Under the pieces are notes generated by a model that was not told the DNA's origin, searched no databases, and worked only from the letters and a program-made list of their open reading frames with translations. 64,000 nucleotides of DNA from Hydractinia symbiolongicarpus (Eukaryota; Cnidaria; Hydrozoa; Anthoathecata; Hydractiniidae), in contig NC_079880.1 in NCBI RefSeq assembly GCF_029227915.1, positions 3,102,001-3,166,000 on the forward strand, read 5' to 3'. Below, piece by piece: positions 38,295-48,600 of the stretch; the stretch's first letter is position 1; every line of letters begins with the position of its first letter. The translations under genes were made by a program, and so were the position numbers.

Positions 38295-39912
38295 AGAATA
38301 AAAGAAGTTTAATCGCCGGCAAACGAAAACCCGCGATTTCCCGTAAATCCCGGGCTTGGCCCGTATAGTCAAAATGATACAAAGAAAGTACCCAGGGAGT
38401 AAACTCATTTCCCGAACGATTTTTTATATTATTTTTTTACCACTAAACGCATGAGACTTGTAGTTTTCAAAAATGTTTTCATTTTTGATGAGACGCTGAA
38501 TAAAAGAAGTTTAATTGCCGGCAAACGAAAACCCGCAATTTCCCGTAAATCCCGGGCTTGGCCCGTATAGTCAAAAATATACAAAGAAAGTACCCAGAGA
38601 GTAAACTCATTTCCCGAACGATTTTTTATATTATTTTTTTACCACTAAACGCATGAGACTTGTAGTTTTCAAAAATATTTTCATATTTCATGGGACGCTG
38701 AATAAAAGAAGTTTAATCGCCGGCAAACGAAAATCCGCGATTTCCCGTAAATCCCGGGCTTGGCCCGTATAGTCGAATGTATACAAAGAAAGTACCCAGG
38801 GAGTAATCTCATTTCCCGAACGATTTTTTAAATTACTTTTTCACCACTAAAACGCATGAGACTTGTAGTTTTTAAAAATGTTTTCATTTTTGATGAGACG
38901 CTGAATAAAAGAAGTTTAATCGCCGGCAAACGAAAACCCGCGATTTCCCGTAAATCCCGGCTTGGCCCGTATAGTCAAAAGTATACAAAGAAAGTACCCA
39001 GGGAGTAAACTCATTTCCCGAACGATTTTTTAAAATATTTTTTCACCACTAAAACGCATGAGACTTGTAGTTTTCAAAAATGTTTTCATTTTTGATGAGA
39101 CGCTGAATAAAAGAAGTTTAATCGCCGGCAAACGAAAACCCGCGATTTCCCGTAAATCCCGGGCTTGGCCCGTATAGTCAAAATGATACAAAGAAAGTAC
39201 CCAGGGAGTAAACTCATTTCCCGAACAATTTTTTATATTATTTTTTTACCACTAAACGCATGAGACTTGTAGTTTTCAAAAATGTTTTCATTTTTGATGA
39301 GACGCTGAATAAAAGAAGTTTAATTGCCGGCAAACGAAAACCCGCAATTTCCCGTAAATCCCGGGCTTGGCCCGTATAGTCAAAAATATACAAAGAAAGT
39401 ACCCAGAGAGTAAACTCATTTCCCGAACGATTTTTTATATTATTTTTTTACCACTAAACGCATGAGACTTGTAGTTTTCAAAAATATTTTCATATTTCAT
39501 GGGACGCTGAATAAAAGAAGTTTAATCGCCGGCAAACGAAAATCCGCGATTTCCCGTAAATCCCAGGCTTGGCCCGTATAGTCGAATGTATACAAAGAAA
39601 GTACCCAGGGAGTAATCTCATTTCCCGAACGATTTTTTAAATTACTTTTTCACCACTAAAACGCATGAGACTTGTAGTTTTTAAAAATGTTTTCATTTTT
39701 GATGAGACGCTGAATAAAAGAAGTTTAATCGCCGGCAAACGAAAACCCGCGATTTCCCGTAAATCCCGGCTTGGCCCGTATAGTCAAAAGTATACAAAGA
39801 AAGTACCCAGGGAGTAAACTCATTTCCCGAACGATTTTTTAAAATATTTTTTCACCACTAAAACGCATGAGACTTGTAGTTTTCAAAAATGTTTTCATTT
39901 TTGATGAGACGC
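38295..39912 (+). repeat. Four-monomer tandem duplication (809 bp unit) in block C
   Basis: Copies 38295-39103 and 39104-39912 are adjacent. They share AGTCAAAATGATACAAAG (near 38368 and 39177), AATTGCCGGCAAACG (near 38513 and 39322), AACCCGCAATTTCCCG (near 38530 and 39339) and the class E stretch TTTCATGGGACGC. Few substitutions separate them, for example CCCGAACAATTTT near 39223 against CCCGAACGATTTT near 38413, so the event is recent. Confidence 0.8.
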
Positions 39913-41245
39913 TGAATAAAAGCAGTTTAATCGCCGGCAAACGAAAACCTGCGATTTCCCTAAATGCCGGACTCGGCCCGTATAGTCAAAAGTATTCAAA
40001 GAAAGTACCCAGGGAGTAAACTCATTTCCAGAACGATTTTTTAAATTATTTTTTCATCACTAAAACGCATAAGACTTGTAGTTTTTAAAAATGTTTTCAT
40101 TTTTGATGAGACGCAGAATGAAAGAGGTTTAATCGCCGGCAAACGAAAACCCGCGATTTCCTGTAAATCCCGTGCTTGGCCCGTATAGTCAAAAGTATAC
40201 GAAGAAAGTACCCAGGGAGTAAACTCATTTCCCGAACGATTTTTTATATTATTTTTTTACCACTAAACGCATGAGACTTGTAGTTTTCAAAAATATTTTC
40301 ATATTTGATGGGACGCTGAATAAAAGAAGTTTAATCGCCGGCAAACGAAAATCCGCGATTTCCCGTAAATCCCGGACTCGGCCCGTATAGTCAAAAGTAT
40401 ACAAAGAAAGTACCCAGGGAGTAAAATCATTTCCCGAACTATTTTTTATATTATTTTTTTACCCCTAAACGCATGAGACTTGTAGTTTTTAAAAATGTTT
40501 TCATTTTTGATGAGACGCTGAATAAAAAAAGTTTAATCGCCGGCAAACGAAAACCTGCGACTTCCCGTAAATCCTGGACTCGGCCCGTATAGTCAAAAGT
40601 ATAGAAAGGAAGTACCCAGGGAGTAAACTCATTTCCCAAACGATTTTTTAAATTATTATTTCACCACTAAAACGCATGAGACTTGTAGTTTTTAAAAATG
40701 TTTTCATTTTTGGTGAGACGCTGAATAAAAGCAGTTTAATCGCCGGCAAACGAAAACCTGCGATTTCCCTAAATGCCGGACTCGGCCGGTATAGTCAAAA
40801 GTATACAAAGAAAGTACCCAGGGAGTAAACTCATTTCCAGAACGATTTTTTAAATTATTTTTTCACCACTAAAACGCATAAGACTTGTAGTTTTTAAAAA
40901 TGTTTTCATTTTTGATGAGACGCAGAATAAAAGAAGTTTAATCGCCGGCAAACAAAAACCCGCGATTTCCCGTAAATCCCGGGCTTGGCCCGTATAGTCA
41001 AAAGTATACAAAGAAAGTACCCAGGGAGTAAACTCATTTCCCGAACGATTTTTTATATTATTTTTTTACCACTAAACGCATGAGACTTGTAGTTTTCAAA
41101 AATGTTTTCATTTTTGATGAGACGCTGATTAAAAGAAGTTTAATTGCCGGCAAACGAAAACCCGCGATTTCCCGTAAATCCCGGGCTTGGCCCGTATAGT
41201 CAAAAATATACAAAGAAAGTACCCAGAGAGTAAACTCATTTCCCG

Positions 41246-41447
41246 AACGATTTTTTATATCATTTTTTTACCACTAAACGCATGAGACTTGTAGTTTTCA
41301 AAAATATTTTCATATTTCATGGGACGCTGAATAAAAGAAGTTTAATCGCCGGCAAACGAAAATCCGCGATTTCCCGTAAATCCCGGACTCGGCCCGTATA
41401 GTCAAAAGTATACAAAGAAAGTACCCAGAGAGTAAACTCATTTCCCG
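41246..41447 (+). repeat. Representative monomer, class E (202 bp), last full left-arm copy
   Basis: This copy has the ACCACTAAACGC box, AAATATTTTCATATTTCATG with GGGACGC, AAAATCCGCG, CCCGGACTCGG and CCCAGAGAGTAAACTC. It is the final complete monomer before the orientation switch. Related inverted copies occur in the right arm (for example near 42060, 46130, 47540, 48960, 50780, 51190 and 53820), so the subtype exists in both orientations. Confidence 0.85.
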
Positions 41448-41476
41448 AACGATTTCGAAAACATTTGAAAACATTT
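41448..41476. other. Orientation-switch junction between the two satellite arms
   Basis: The last left-arm monomer begins at 41448 and is cut off after AACGATTT. A short filler C follows, then GAAAACATTT at 41457-41466, which is directly repeated at 41467-41476. From there the sequence runs as an inverted monomer (TTTAAAAACTAC, then the GCGTTTTAGTGGTG box). The first inverted copy also carries private changes near 41488-41494 (ACATGTCTGATGCG where neighbours have ACAAGTCTCATGCG). A truncated monomer, a filler base and a 10-bp direct repeat resemble an end-joining scar. An assembly join between two satellite contigs cannot be excluded from sequence alone. Confidence 0.9.
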
Positions 41477-41559
41477 TTAAAAACTACATGTCTGATGCGT
41501 TTTAGTGGTGAAAAAATAATTTAAAAAATCGTTCTGGAAATGAGTTTACTCACAGGGTA

Positions 41560-42768
41560 CTTTCTTTGTATACATTCGACTATACGGGCCAAGCCCGGGA
41601 TTTACGGGAAATCGCGGGTTTTCGTTTTCCGGCGATTAAACCTCTTTCATTAAGCGTCTCATCAAAAATGAAAACATTTTTGAAAACTACAAGTCTCATG
41701 CGTTTTAGTGGTGAAAAAAAAATTTAAAATATCGTTCGGGAAATGAGTTTACTCCCTGGGTACTTTCTTTGTATACATTCGACTATACCGGCCAAGCCCC
41801 GGATTTACGGGAAAACGCGGGATTTCGTTTGCCGGCGATTAAACCTCTTTCATTAAGCGTCTCATCAAAAATGAAAACATTTTTGAAAACTACAAGTGTC
41901 ATGCGTTTTAGTGGTGAAAAAATAATTTAAAAAATCGTTCGGGAAATGAGTTTACTCCCTGGGCACTTTCTTTGTATACTTTTGACTATACGGGCCGAGT
42001 CCGGGATTTACGGGAAATCGCGGATTTTCATTTGCCGGCGATTAAACTTATTTTATTCAGCGTCCCATGAAATATGAAAATATTTTTGAAAACTACAAGT
42101 CTCATGCGTTTAGTGGTAAAAAAATAATATAAAAAATCGTTCGGGAAATGAGTTTACTCCCTGGGTACTTTCTTTGTATACATTCGACTATACGGGCCAA
42201 GCCCGGGATTTACGGGAAATCGCGGGTTTTCGTTTTCCGGCGATTAAACCTCTTTCATTAAGCGTCTCATCAAAAATGAAAACATTTTCGAAAACTACAA
42301 GTCTTATGCGTTTTAGTGGTGAAAAAAAACTTTAAAATATCGTTCGGGAAATGAGTTTACTCCCTGGGTACTTTCTTTGTATACATTCGACTATACGGGC
42401 CAAGCCCCTGATTTACGGGAAAACGCGGGATTTCGTTTGCCGGCGATTAAACCACTTTCATTAAGCGTCTCATCAAAAATGAAAACATTTTTGAAAACTA
42501 CAAGTGTCATGCGTTTTAGTGGTGAAAAAATAATTTAAAAAATCGTTCGGGAAATGAGTTTACTCCCTGGTTACTTTCTTTGTATACTTTTGACTATACG
42601 GGCCGAGTCCGGGATTTACGGGAAATCGCGGATTTTCGTTTGCCGGCGATTAAACTTCTTTTATTCAGCGTCCCATGAAATATGAAAACATTTTTGAAAA
42701 CTACAAGTGTCATGAGTTTTAGTGGTGAAAAAATAATTCAAAAAATCGTTCGGGAAATGAGTTTACTC
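41560..42768 (-). repeat. Three-monomer tandem duplication (608 bp unit) next to the junction
   Basis: Copies at about 41560-42160 and 42168-42768 share a TTAAAATATCGTTCGGG run (near 41724 and 42332), ACTACAAGTGTCATGCG (near 41890 and 42498) and CGTCCCATGAAATATG (near 42061 and 42669). Each unit contains one class C-like, one class G and one class E monomer. Block A and block C variants are thus already interleaved at the start of the right arm. Confidence 0.75.
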
Positions 42769-42819
42769 CCTGGGTACTTTCTTTGTATACATTCGACTAA
42801 CCGTGCCAAGCCCGGGATT

Positions 42820-43671
42820 TACGGGAAATCGCGGGTTTTCGTTTGCCGGCGATTAAACTGCTTTTATTCAGCGTCTCATCAAAAATGAAAAAATTCTTGA
42901 AAATTACAAGTCTCGTGCGTTTTAGTGGTGAAATAATAATTTAAAAAATCGTTTGGGAATTGAGTTTACTCCCTGGGTACTTTCTTTGTATACTTTTGAC
43001 TCTACGGGCCGAGTCCAGGATTTACGGGAAATCGCAGGTTTTCGTTTGCCGGCGATTAAACTTCTTTTATTCAGCGTCTCATCAAAAATGAAAACATTTT
43101 TAAAAACTACAAGTCTCATGCGTTTTAGTGGTGAAAAAGTAATTTAAAAAATCGTTCGGGAAATGAGTTTACTCCCTGGGTACTTTCTTTGTATACTTTT
43201 GACTATACGGGTCAAGCCCGGGATTTACGGGAAATCGCGGGTTTTCGTTTGCCGGCGATTAAACTGCTTTTATTCAGCGTCTCATCAAAAATGAAAAAAT
43301 TCTTGAAAATTACAAGTCTCGTGCGTTTTAGTGGTGAAATAATAATTTAAAAAATCGTTTGGGAATTGAGTTTACTCCCTGGGTACTTTCTTTGTATACT
43401 TTTGACTATACGGGCCGAGTCCAGGATTTACAGGAAATCGCAGGTTTTCGTTTGCCGGCGATTAAACCTCTTTCATTAAGCGTCTCATCAAAAATGAAAA
43501 CATTTTTGAAAACTACAAGTCTCATGCGTTTTAGTGGTGAAAAAGTAATTTAAAAAATCGTTCGGGAAATGAGTTTACTCCCTGGGTACTTTCTTTGTAT
43601 ACTTTTGACTATACGGGTCAAGCCCGGGATTTACGGGAAATCGCGGGTTTTCGTTTGCCGGCGATTAAACT
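42820..43671 (-). repeat. Two-monomer tandem duplication (406 bp unit)
   Basis: The rare sequence AAAAAATTCTTGAAAATTAC followed by AAGTCTCGTGCG occurs near 42886 and again 406 bp later near 43292. Flanks match from about 42820 to 43265 at the same spacing. Within the second copy, 43464-43515 carries CCTCTTTCATTAAGCG where the first has CTTCTTTTATTCAGCG, a localised replacement by another class. Confidence 0.75.
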
Positions 43672-44354
43672 TCTTTTATTCTGCGTCTCATCAAAAATGA
43701 AAACATATTTGAAAACTACAAGTCTCATGCGTTTTAGTGGTGAAAAAAAAATTTAAAAAATCGTTCGGGAAATGAGTTTACTCCCTGGGTACTTTCTTTG
43801 TATACTTTTGACTATACGGGCCGAGTCCGGGATTTACGGGAAATCGCGGGTTTTCGTTTTCCGGCGATTAAACCTCTTTCATTAAGCGTCTCATCAAAAA
43901 TGAAAACATTTTTGAAAACTACAAGTCTCATGCGTTTTAGTGGTGAAAAAAAAATTTAAAAAATCGTTCGGGAAAGGAGTTTACTCCCTGGATACTTTCT
44001 TTGTATACTTTTGACTATACGGGCCAAGCCCGGGATTTACGGGAAATCGCGGGTTTTCGTTTGCCGGCGATTAAACTTCTTTTATTCAGCGTCTCATCAA
44101 AAATGAAAACATTTTTAAAAACTACAAGTCTTATGCGTTTTAGTGGTGAAAAAATAATTTAAAAAATCGTTCTGGAAATGAGTTTACTCCCTGGGTACTT
44201 TCTTTGTATACCTTTGCCTATACGGGCCGAGTCCGGGATTTAGGGAAATCGCAGGTTTTCGTTTGCCGGCGATTAAACTGCTTTTATTCAGCGTCTCATC
44301 AAAAATGAAAACATTTTTGAAAACTACAAGTCTCATGCGTTTTAGTGGTGCAAA

Positions 44355-45637
44355 AATAATTTAAAAAATCGTTCGGGAAATGAGTTTACTCCCTGGGTAC
44401 TTTCTTTGTATACTTTTGACTATACGGGCCAAGCCGGGATTTTCGGGAAATCGCGGGTTTTCGTTTGCCGGCGATTAAACTTCTTTTATTCAGCGTCTCA
44501 TCAAAAATGAAAACATTTTTAAAAACTACAAGTCTTATGCGTTTTAGTGGTGAAAAAATAATTTAAAAAATCGTTTGGGAAATGAGCTTACTCCCTGGGT
44601 ACTTTCTTTGTATACTTTTGACTATACGGGCCGAGTCAAGGATTTACGGGAAATCGGAGGTTTTCGTTTGCCGGCGATTAAACTTCTTTTCTTCAGCGTC
44701 TCATCAAAAATGAAAACATTTTTAAAAACTACAAGTCTCATGCGTTTTAGTGGTGAAAAAGTAATTTAAATAATCGTTCGGGAAATGAGTTTACTCCCTG
44801 GGTACTTTCTTTGTATACTTTTGACTATACGGGCCAAGCCCGGGATTTACGGGAAATCGCGGTTTTTCGTTTGCCGGCGAATAAACTTCTTTTATTCAGC
44901 GTCTCATCAAAAATGAAAACATTTTTGAAAACTACAAGTCTCATGCGTTTTATTGGTGAAAAAATAATTTAAAAAATCGTTCGGGAAATGAGTTTACTCC
45001 CTGGGTACTTTCTTTGTATACTTTTGACTATACGGGCCAAGCCGGGATTTTCGGGAAATCGCGGGTTTTCGTTTGCCGGCGATTAAACTTCTTTTATTCA
45101 GCGTCTCATCAAAAATGAAAACATTTTTAAAAACTACAAGTCTTATGCGTTTTAGTGGTGAAAAAATAATTTAAAAAATCGTTTGGGAAATGAGCTTACT
45201 CCCTGGGTACTTTCTTTGTATACTTTTGACTATACGGGCCGAGTCAAGGATTTACGGGAAATCGGAGGTTTTCGTTTGCCGGCGATTAAACTTCTTTTCT
45301 TCAGCGTCTCATCAAAAATGAAAACATTTTTAAAAACTACAAGTCTCATGCGTTTTAGTGGTGAAAAAGTAATTTAAATAATCGTTCGGGAAATGAGTTT
45401 ACTCCCTGGGTACTTTCTTTGTATACTTTTGACTATACGGGCCAAGCCCGGGATTTACGGGAAATCGCGGTTTTTCGTTTGCCGGCGAATAAACTTCTTT
45501 TATTCAGCGTCTCATCAAAAATGAAAACATTTTTGAAAACTACAAGTCTCATGCGTTTTATTGGTGAAAAAATAATTTAAAAAATCGTTCGGGAAATGAG
45601 TTTACTCCCTGGGTACTTTCTTTGTATACTTTTGACT
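44355..45637 (-). repeat. Three-monomer tandem duplication (608 bp unit)
   Basis: Copies 44355-44962 and 44963-45570, with identity running to about 45637, share every private variant I compared. These are GGGATTTTCGGGAAATCG (near 44435/45043), GAAATGAGCTTACTCCC (near 44579/45187), GAGTCAAGGATTTACGG (near 44634/45242), GGCGAATAAACTTC (near 44876/45484) and TTTTATTGGTGAAAAAA (near 44947/45555). The copies diverge just outside these limits. Confidence 0.85.
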
Positions 45638-48600
45638 ATACGGGCCGAGTCCAGGATTTACGGGAAATCGCAGGTTTTCGTTTGCCGGCGATTAAACTTC
45701 TTTTATTCAGCGTCTCATCAAAAATGAAAACATATTTGAAAACTACAAGTCTCATGCGTTTTAGTGGTGAAAAAAAAATTTAAAAAATCGTTCGGGAAAT
45801 GAGTTTACTCCCTGGGTACTTTCTTTGTATACATTCGACTATACGGGCCAAGCCCCGGATTTACGGGAAAACGCGGGATTTCGTTTGCCGGCGATTAAAC
45901 CTCTTTCATTAAGCGTCTCATCAAAAATGAAATAATTTTTGAAAACTACAAGTCTCATGCGTTTTAGTGGTGAAAAAATAATTTAAAAAATCGTTCGGGA
46001 AATGAGTTTACTCCCTGGGTACTTTCTTTGTATACTTTTGACTATACGGGCCGAGTCCGGGATTTACGGGAAATCGCGGATTTTCGCTTGCCGACGATTA
46101 AACTTCTTTTATTCAGCGTCCCATCAAGTATGAAAATATTTTTGAAAACTACAAGTCTCATGCGTTTAGTGGTAAAAAAATAATATAAAAAATCGTTCGG
46201 GAAATGAGTTTACTCCCTGGGTACTTTCTTTGTATACATTTGACTATACGGGCCAAGCCGGGATTTACGGGAAATCGCGGGATTTCGTTTGCCGGCGATT
46301 AAACTTCTTTTATTCAGCGTCTCATCAAAAATGAAAACATTTTTAAAAACTACAAGTCTTATGCGTTTTAGTGGTGAAAAAATAATTTAAAAAATCGTTC
46401 TGGAAATGAGTTTACTCCCTGGGTACTTTCGTTGTATGCCTTTGCCTATACGGGCCGAGTCCGGGATTTAGGGAAATCGCAGGTTTTCGTTTGCCGGCGA
46501 TTAAACTGCTTTTATTCAGCGTCTCATCAAAAATGAAAACATTTTTGAAAACTACAAGTCTCATGCGATTTAGTGGTGAAAAAATAATTTAAAAAGTTGT
46601 TCGGGAAATGAGTTTACTCCCTGGGTACTTTCTTTGTATACTTTTGACTATACGGGCCAAGCCGGGATTTACGGGAAATCGCGGGTTTTCGTTTGCCGGC
46701 GATTAAACTTCTTTTATTCAGCGTCTCATCAAAAATGAAAACATTTTTAAAAACTACAAGTCTTATGCGTTTTAGTGGTGAAAAAATAATTTAAAAAATC
46801 GTTCTGGAAATGAGTTTACTCCCTGGGTACTTTCTTTGTATGCCTTTGCCTATACGGGCCGAGTCCGTGATTTAAGGAAATCGCAGGTTTTCGTTTGCCG
46901 GCGATTAAACTGCTTTATTCAGCGTCTCATCAAAAATGAAAACATTCTTGAAAACTACAATTCTCATGCGTTTTAGTGGTGAAATAATAATTTAAAAAAT
47001 CGTTTGGGAAATGAGTTTACTCCTTGGGTACTTTCTTTGTATACTTTTGACTATACGGGCCGACTCCAGGATTTACGGGAAATCGCAGGTTTTCGTTTGC
47101 CGGCGATTAAACTTCTTTTATTCAGCGTCTCATCAAAAATGAAAACATTTTTGAAAACTACAAGTCTCATGCGTTTTAGTGGTGAAAAAAAAATTTAAAA
47201 AATCGTTCGGGAAATGAGTTTACTCCCTGGGTACTTTTTTTGTATACATTCGACTATACGGGCCAAGCCCCGGATTTACGGGAAAACGCAGGATTTCGTT
47301 TGCCGGCGATTAAACCTCTTTCATTAAGCGTCTCATCAAAAATGAAAACATTTTTGAAAACTACAAGTCTCATGCGTTATAGTGGTGAAAAAATAGTTTA
47401 AAAAATCGTTCGGGAAATGAGTTTACTCCCTGGGTACTTTCTTTGTATACTTTTGACTATACGGGCCGAGTCCGGGATTTACGGAAAATCGCGGATTTTC
47501 GTTTGCCGGCGATTAAACTTCTTTTATTCAGCGTCCCATCAAATATGAAAATATTTTTGAAAACTACAAGTCTCATGCGTTTAGTGGTAAAAAAATAATA
47601 TAAAAAATCGTTCGGGAAATGAGTTTACTCCCTGGGTACTTTCTTTGTATACTTTTGACTATACGGGCCAAGCCCAGGATTTACGGGAAATCGCGGGTTT
47701 TCGTTTGCCGGCGATTAAACTTCTTTTATTCAGCGTCTCATCAAAAATGAAAACATTTTTAAAAACTACAAGTCTTATGCGTTTTAGTGGTGAAAAAATA
47801 ATTTAAAAAATCGTTCTGGAAATGAGTTTACTCCCTGGGTACTTTCTTTGTATGCCTTTGCCTATACGGGCCGAGTCCGGGATTTAGGGAAATCGCAGGT
47901 TTTCGTTTGCCGGCGATTAAACTGCTTTTATTCAGCGTCTCATCAAAAATGAAAACATTTTTGAAAACTACAAGTCTCATGCGATTTAGTGGTGAAAAAA
48001 TAATTTAAAAAGTCGTTCGGGAAATGAGATTACTCCCTGGGTACTTTCTTTGTATACTTTTGACTATACGGGCCAAGCCGGGATTTACGGGAAATCGCGG
48101 GTTTTCATATGCCGGCGATTAAACTTCTTTTATTCAGCGTCTCATCAAAAATGAAAACATTTTTAAAAACTACAAGTCTTATGCGTTTTAGTGGTGAAAA
48201 AATAATTTAAAAAATCGTTCTGGAAATGAGTTTACTCCCTGGGTACTTTCTTTGTATGCCTTTGCCTATACGGGCCAAGTCCGGGATTTAGGGAAATCGC
48301 AGGTTTTCGTTTGCCGGCGATTAAACTGCTTTTATTCAGCGTCACATCAAAAATGAAAACATTTTCGAAAAATACAAGTCTCATGCGATTTAGTGGTGAA
48401 AAAATAATTTAAAAAGTCTTTCGGGAAATGAGTTTACTCCCTGGGTACTTTCTTTGTATACTTTTGACTATACGGGCAAAGCCGGGATTTACGGGAAATC
48501 GCGGGTTTTCGTTTGCCGGCGATTAAACTTCTTTTATTCAGCGTCTCATCAAAAATGAAAACATTCTTGAAAACTACAATTCTCATGCGTTTTAGTGGTG

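Larger units (their letters stand above)
1..41456 (+). repeat. 203-bp satellite array, left arm (about 205 monomers)
   Basis: This is an uninterrupted head-to-tail tandem array. Taking AACGAT followed by a T-run as the monomer start, starts recur every 202-204 bp, averaging about 202.7 bp over 179 monomers between equivalent points near 526 and 36802. Each monomer has an A/T-rich half (T- and A-runs, then a GAGACGCTGAATAAAAG box) and a G/C-richer half (ATCGCCGGCAAACGAAA, CGCGATTTCCCGTAAATC, the CGGGCTTGGCCCG palindrome, GTATACAAAG, and a GTACCCAGGGAGTAAACTC end). Variation is mainly substitutions and one-base indels shared by subsets of monomers. I found no unique insert longer than a few bases. 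The + orientation is a convention set by this arm. Length and organisation fit eukaryotic heterochromatic satellite; the family is not one I recognise. Confidence 0.97.
37400..41456 (+). repeat. Left block C: ACTAAACGC subtype
   Basis: Many monomers here lack one A in the ACTAAAACGC box, reading ACCACTAAACGCATG. They also have ATTTTTTATATTATT in the A/T-rich half. Several carry AAATATTTTCATATTTCATG with GGGACGCTG in place of the usual GAGACGCTG (for example 38668-38698, 39481-39510 and 41300-41330). A 14-monomer-distant copy links 37430-37880 with 40260-40710, sharing GAACTATTTTTTATATTA and TATAGAAAGGAAGTACCCA. The block ends at the orientation switch. Confidence 0.75.

Noticed and set aside
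41457-41476. Transposon insertion with target-site duplication at the orientation switch
   Set aside because: The 10-bp direct repeat GAAAACATTT is directly adjacent to itself with nothing inserted between, and no terminal inverted repeats or transposase-like sequence is present.
41560-41600. CENP-B box-like sequence TTCGACTATACGGG in inverted monomers
   Set aside because: The canonical core is TTCG, four bases, A, two bases, CGGG. Here TTCG and CGGG are separated by six bases instead of seven and the central A is out of register. Many monomers have TTTGACTATACGGG instead. It is a near miss and does not support a call.
41000-42000. Foldback (palindromic) read artefact as the cause of the strand switch
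   Set aside because: The right flank is not the mirror image of the left: class E monomers precede the switch and a class C-like monomer with CTCTTTCATTAAGCG follows. A general assembly misjoin is still possible.
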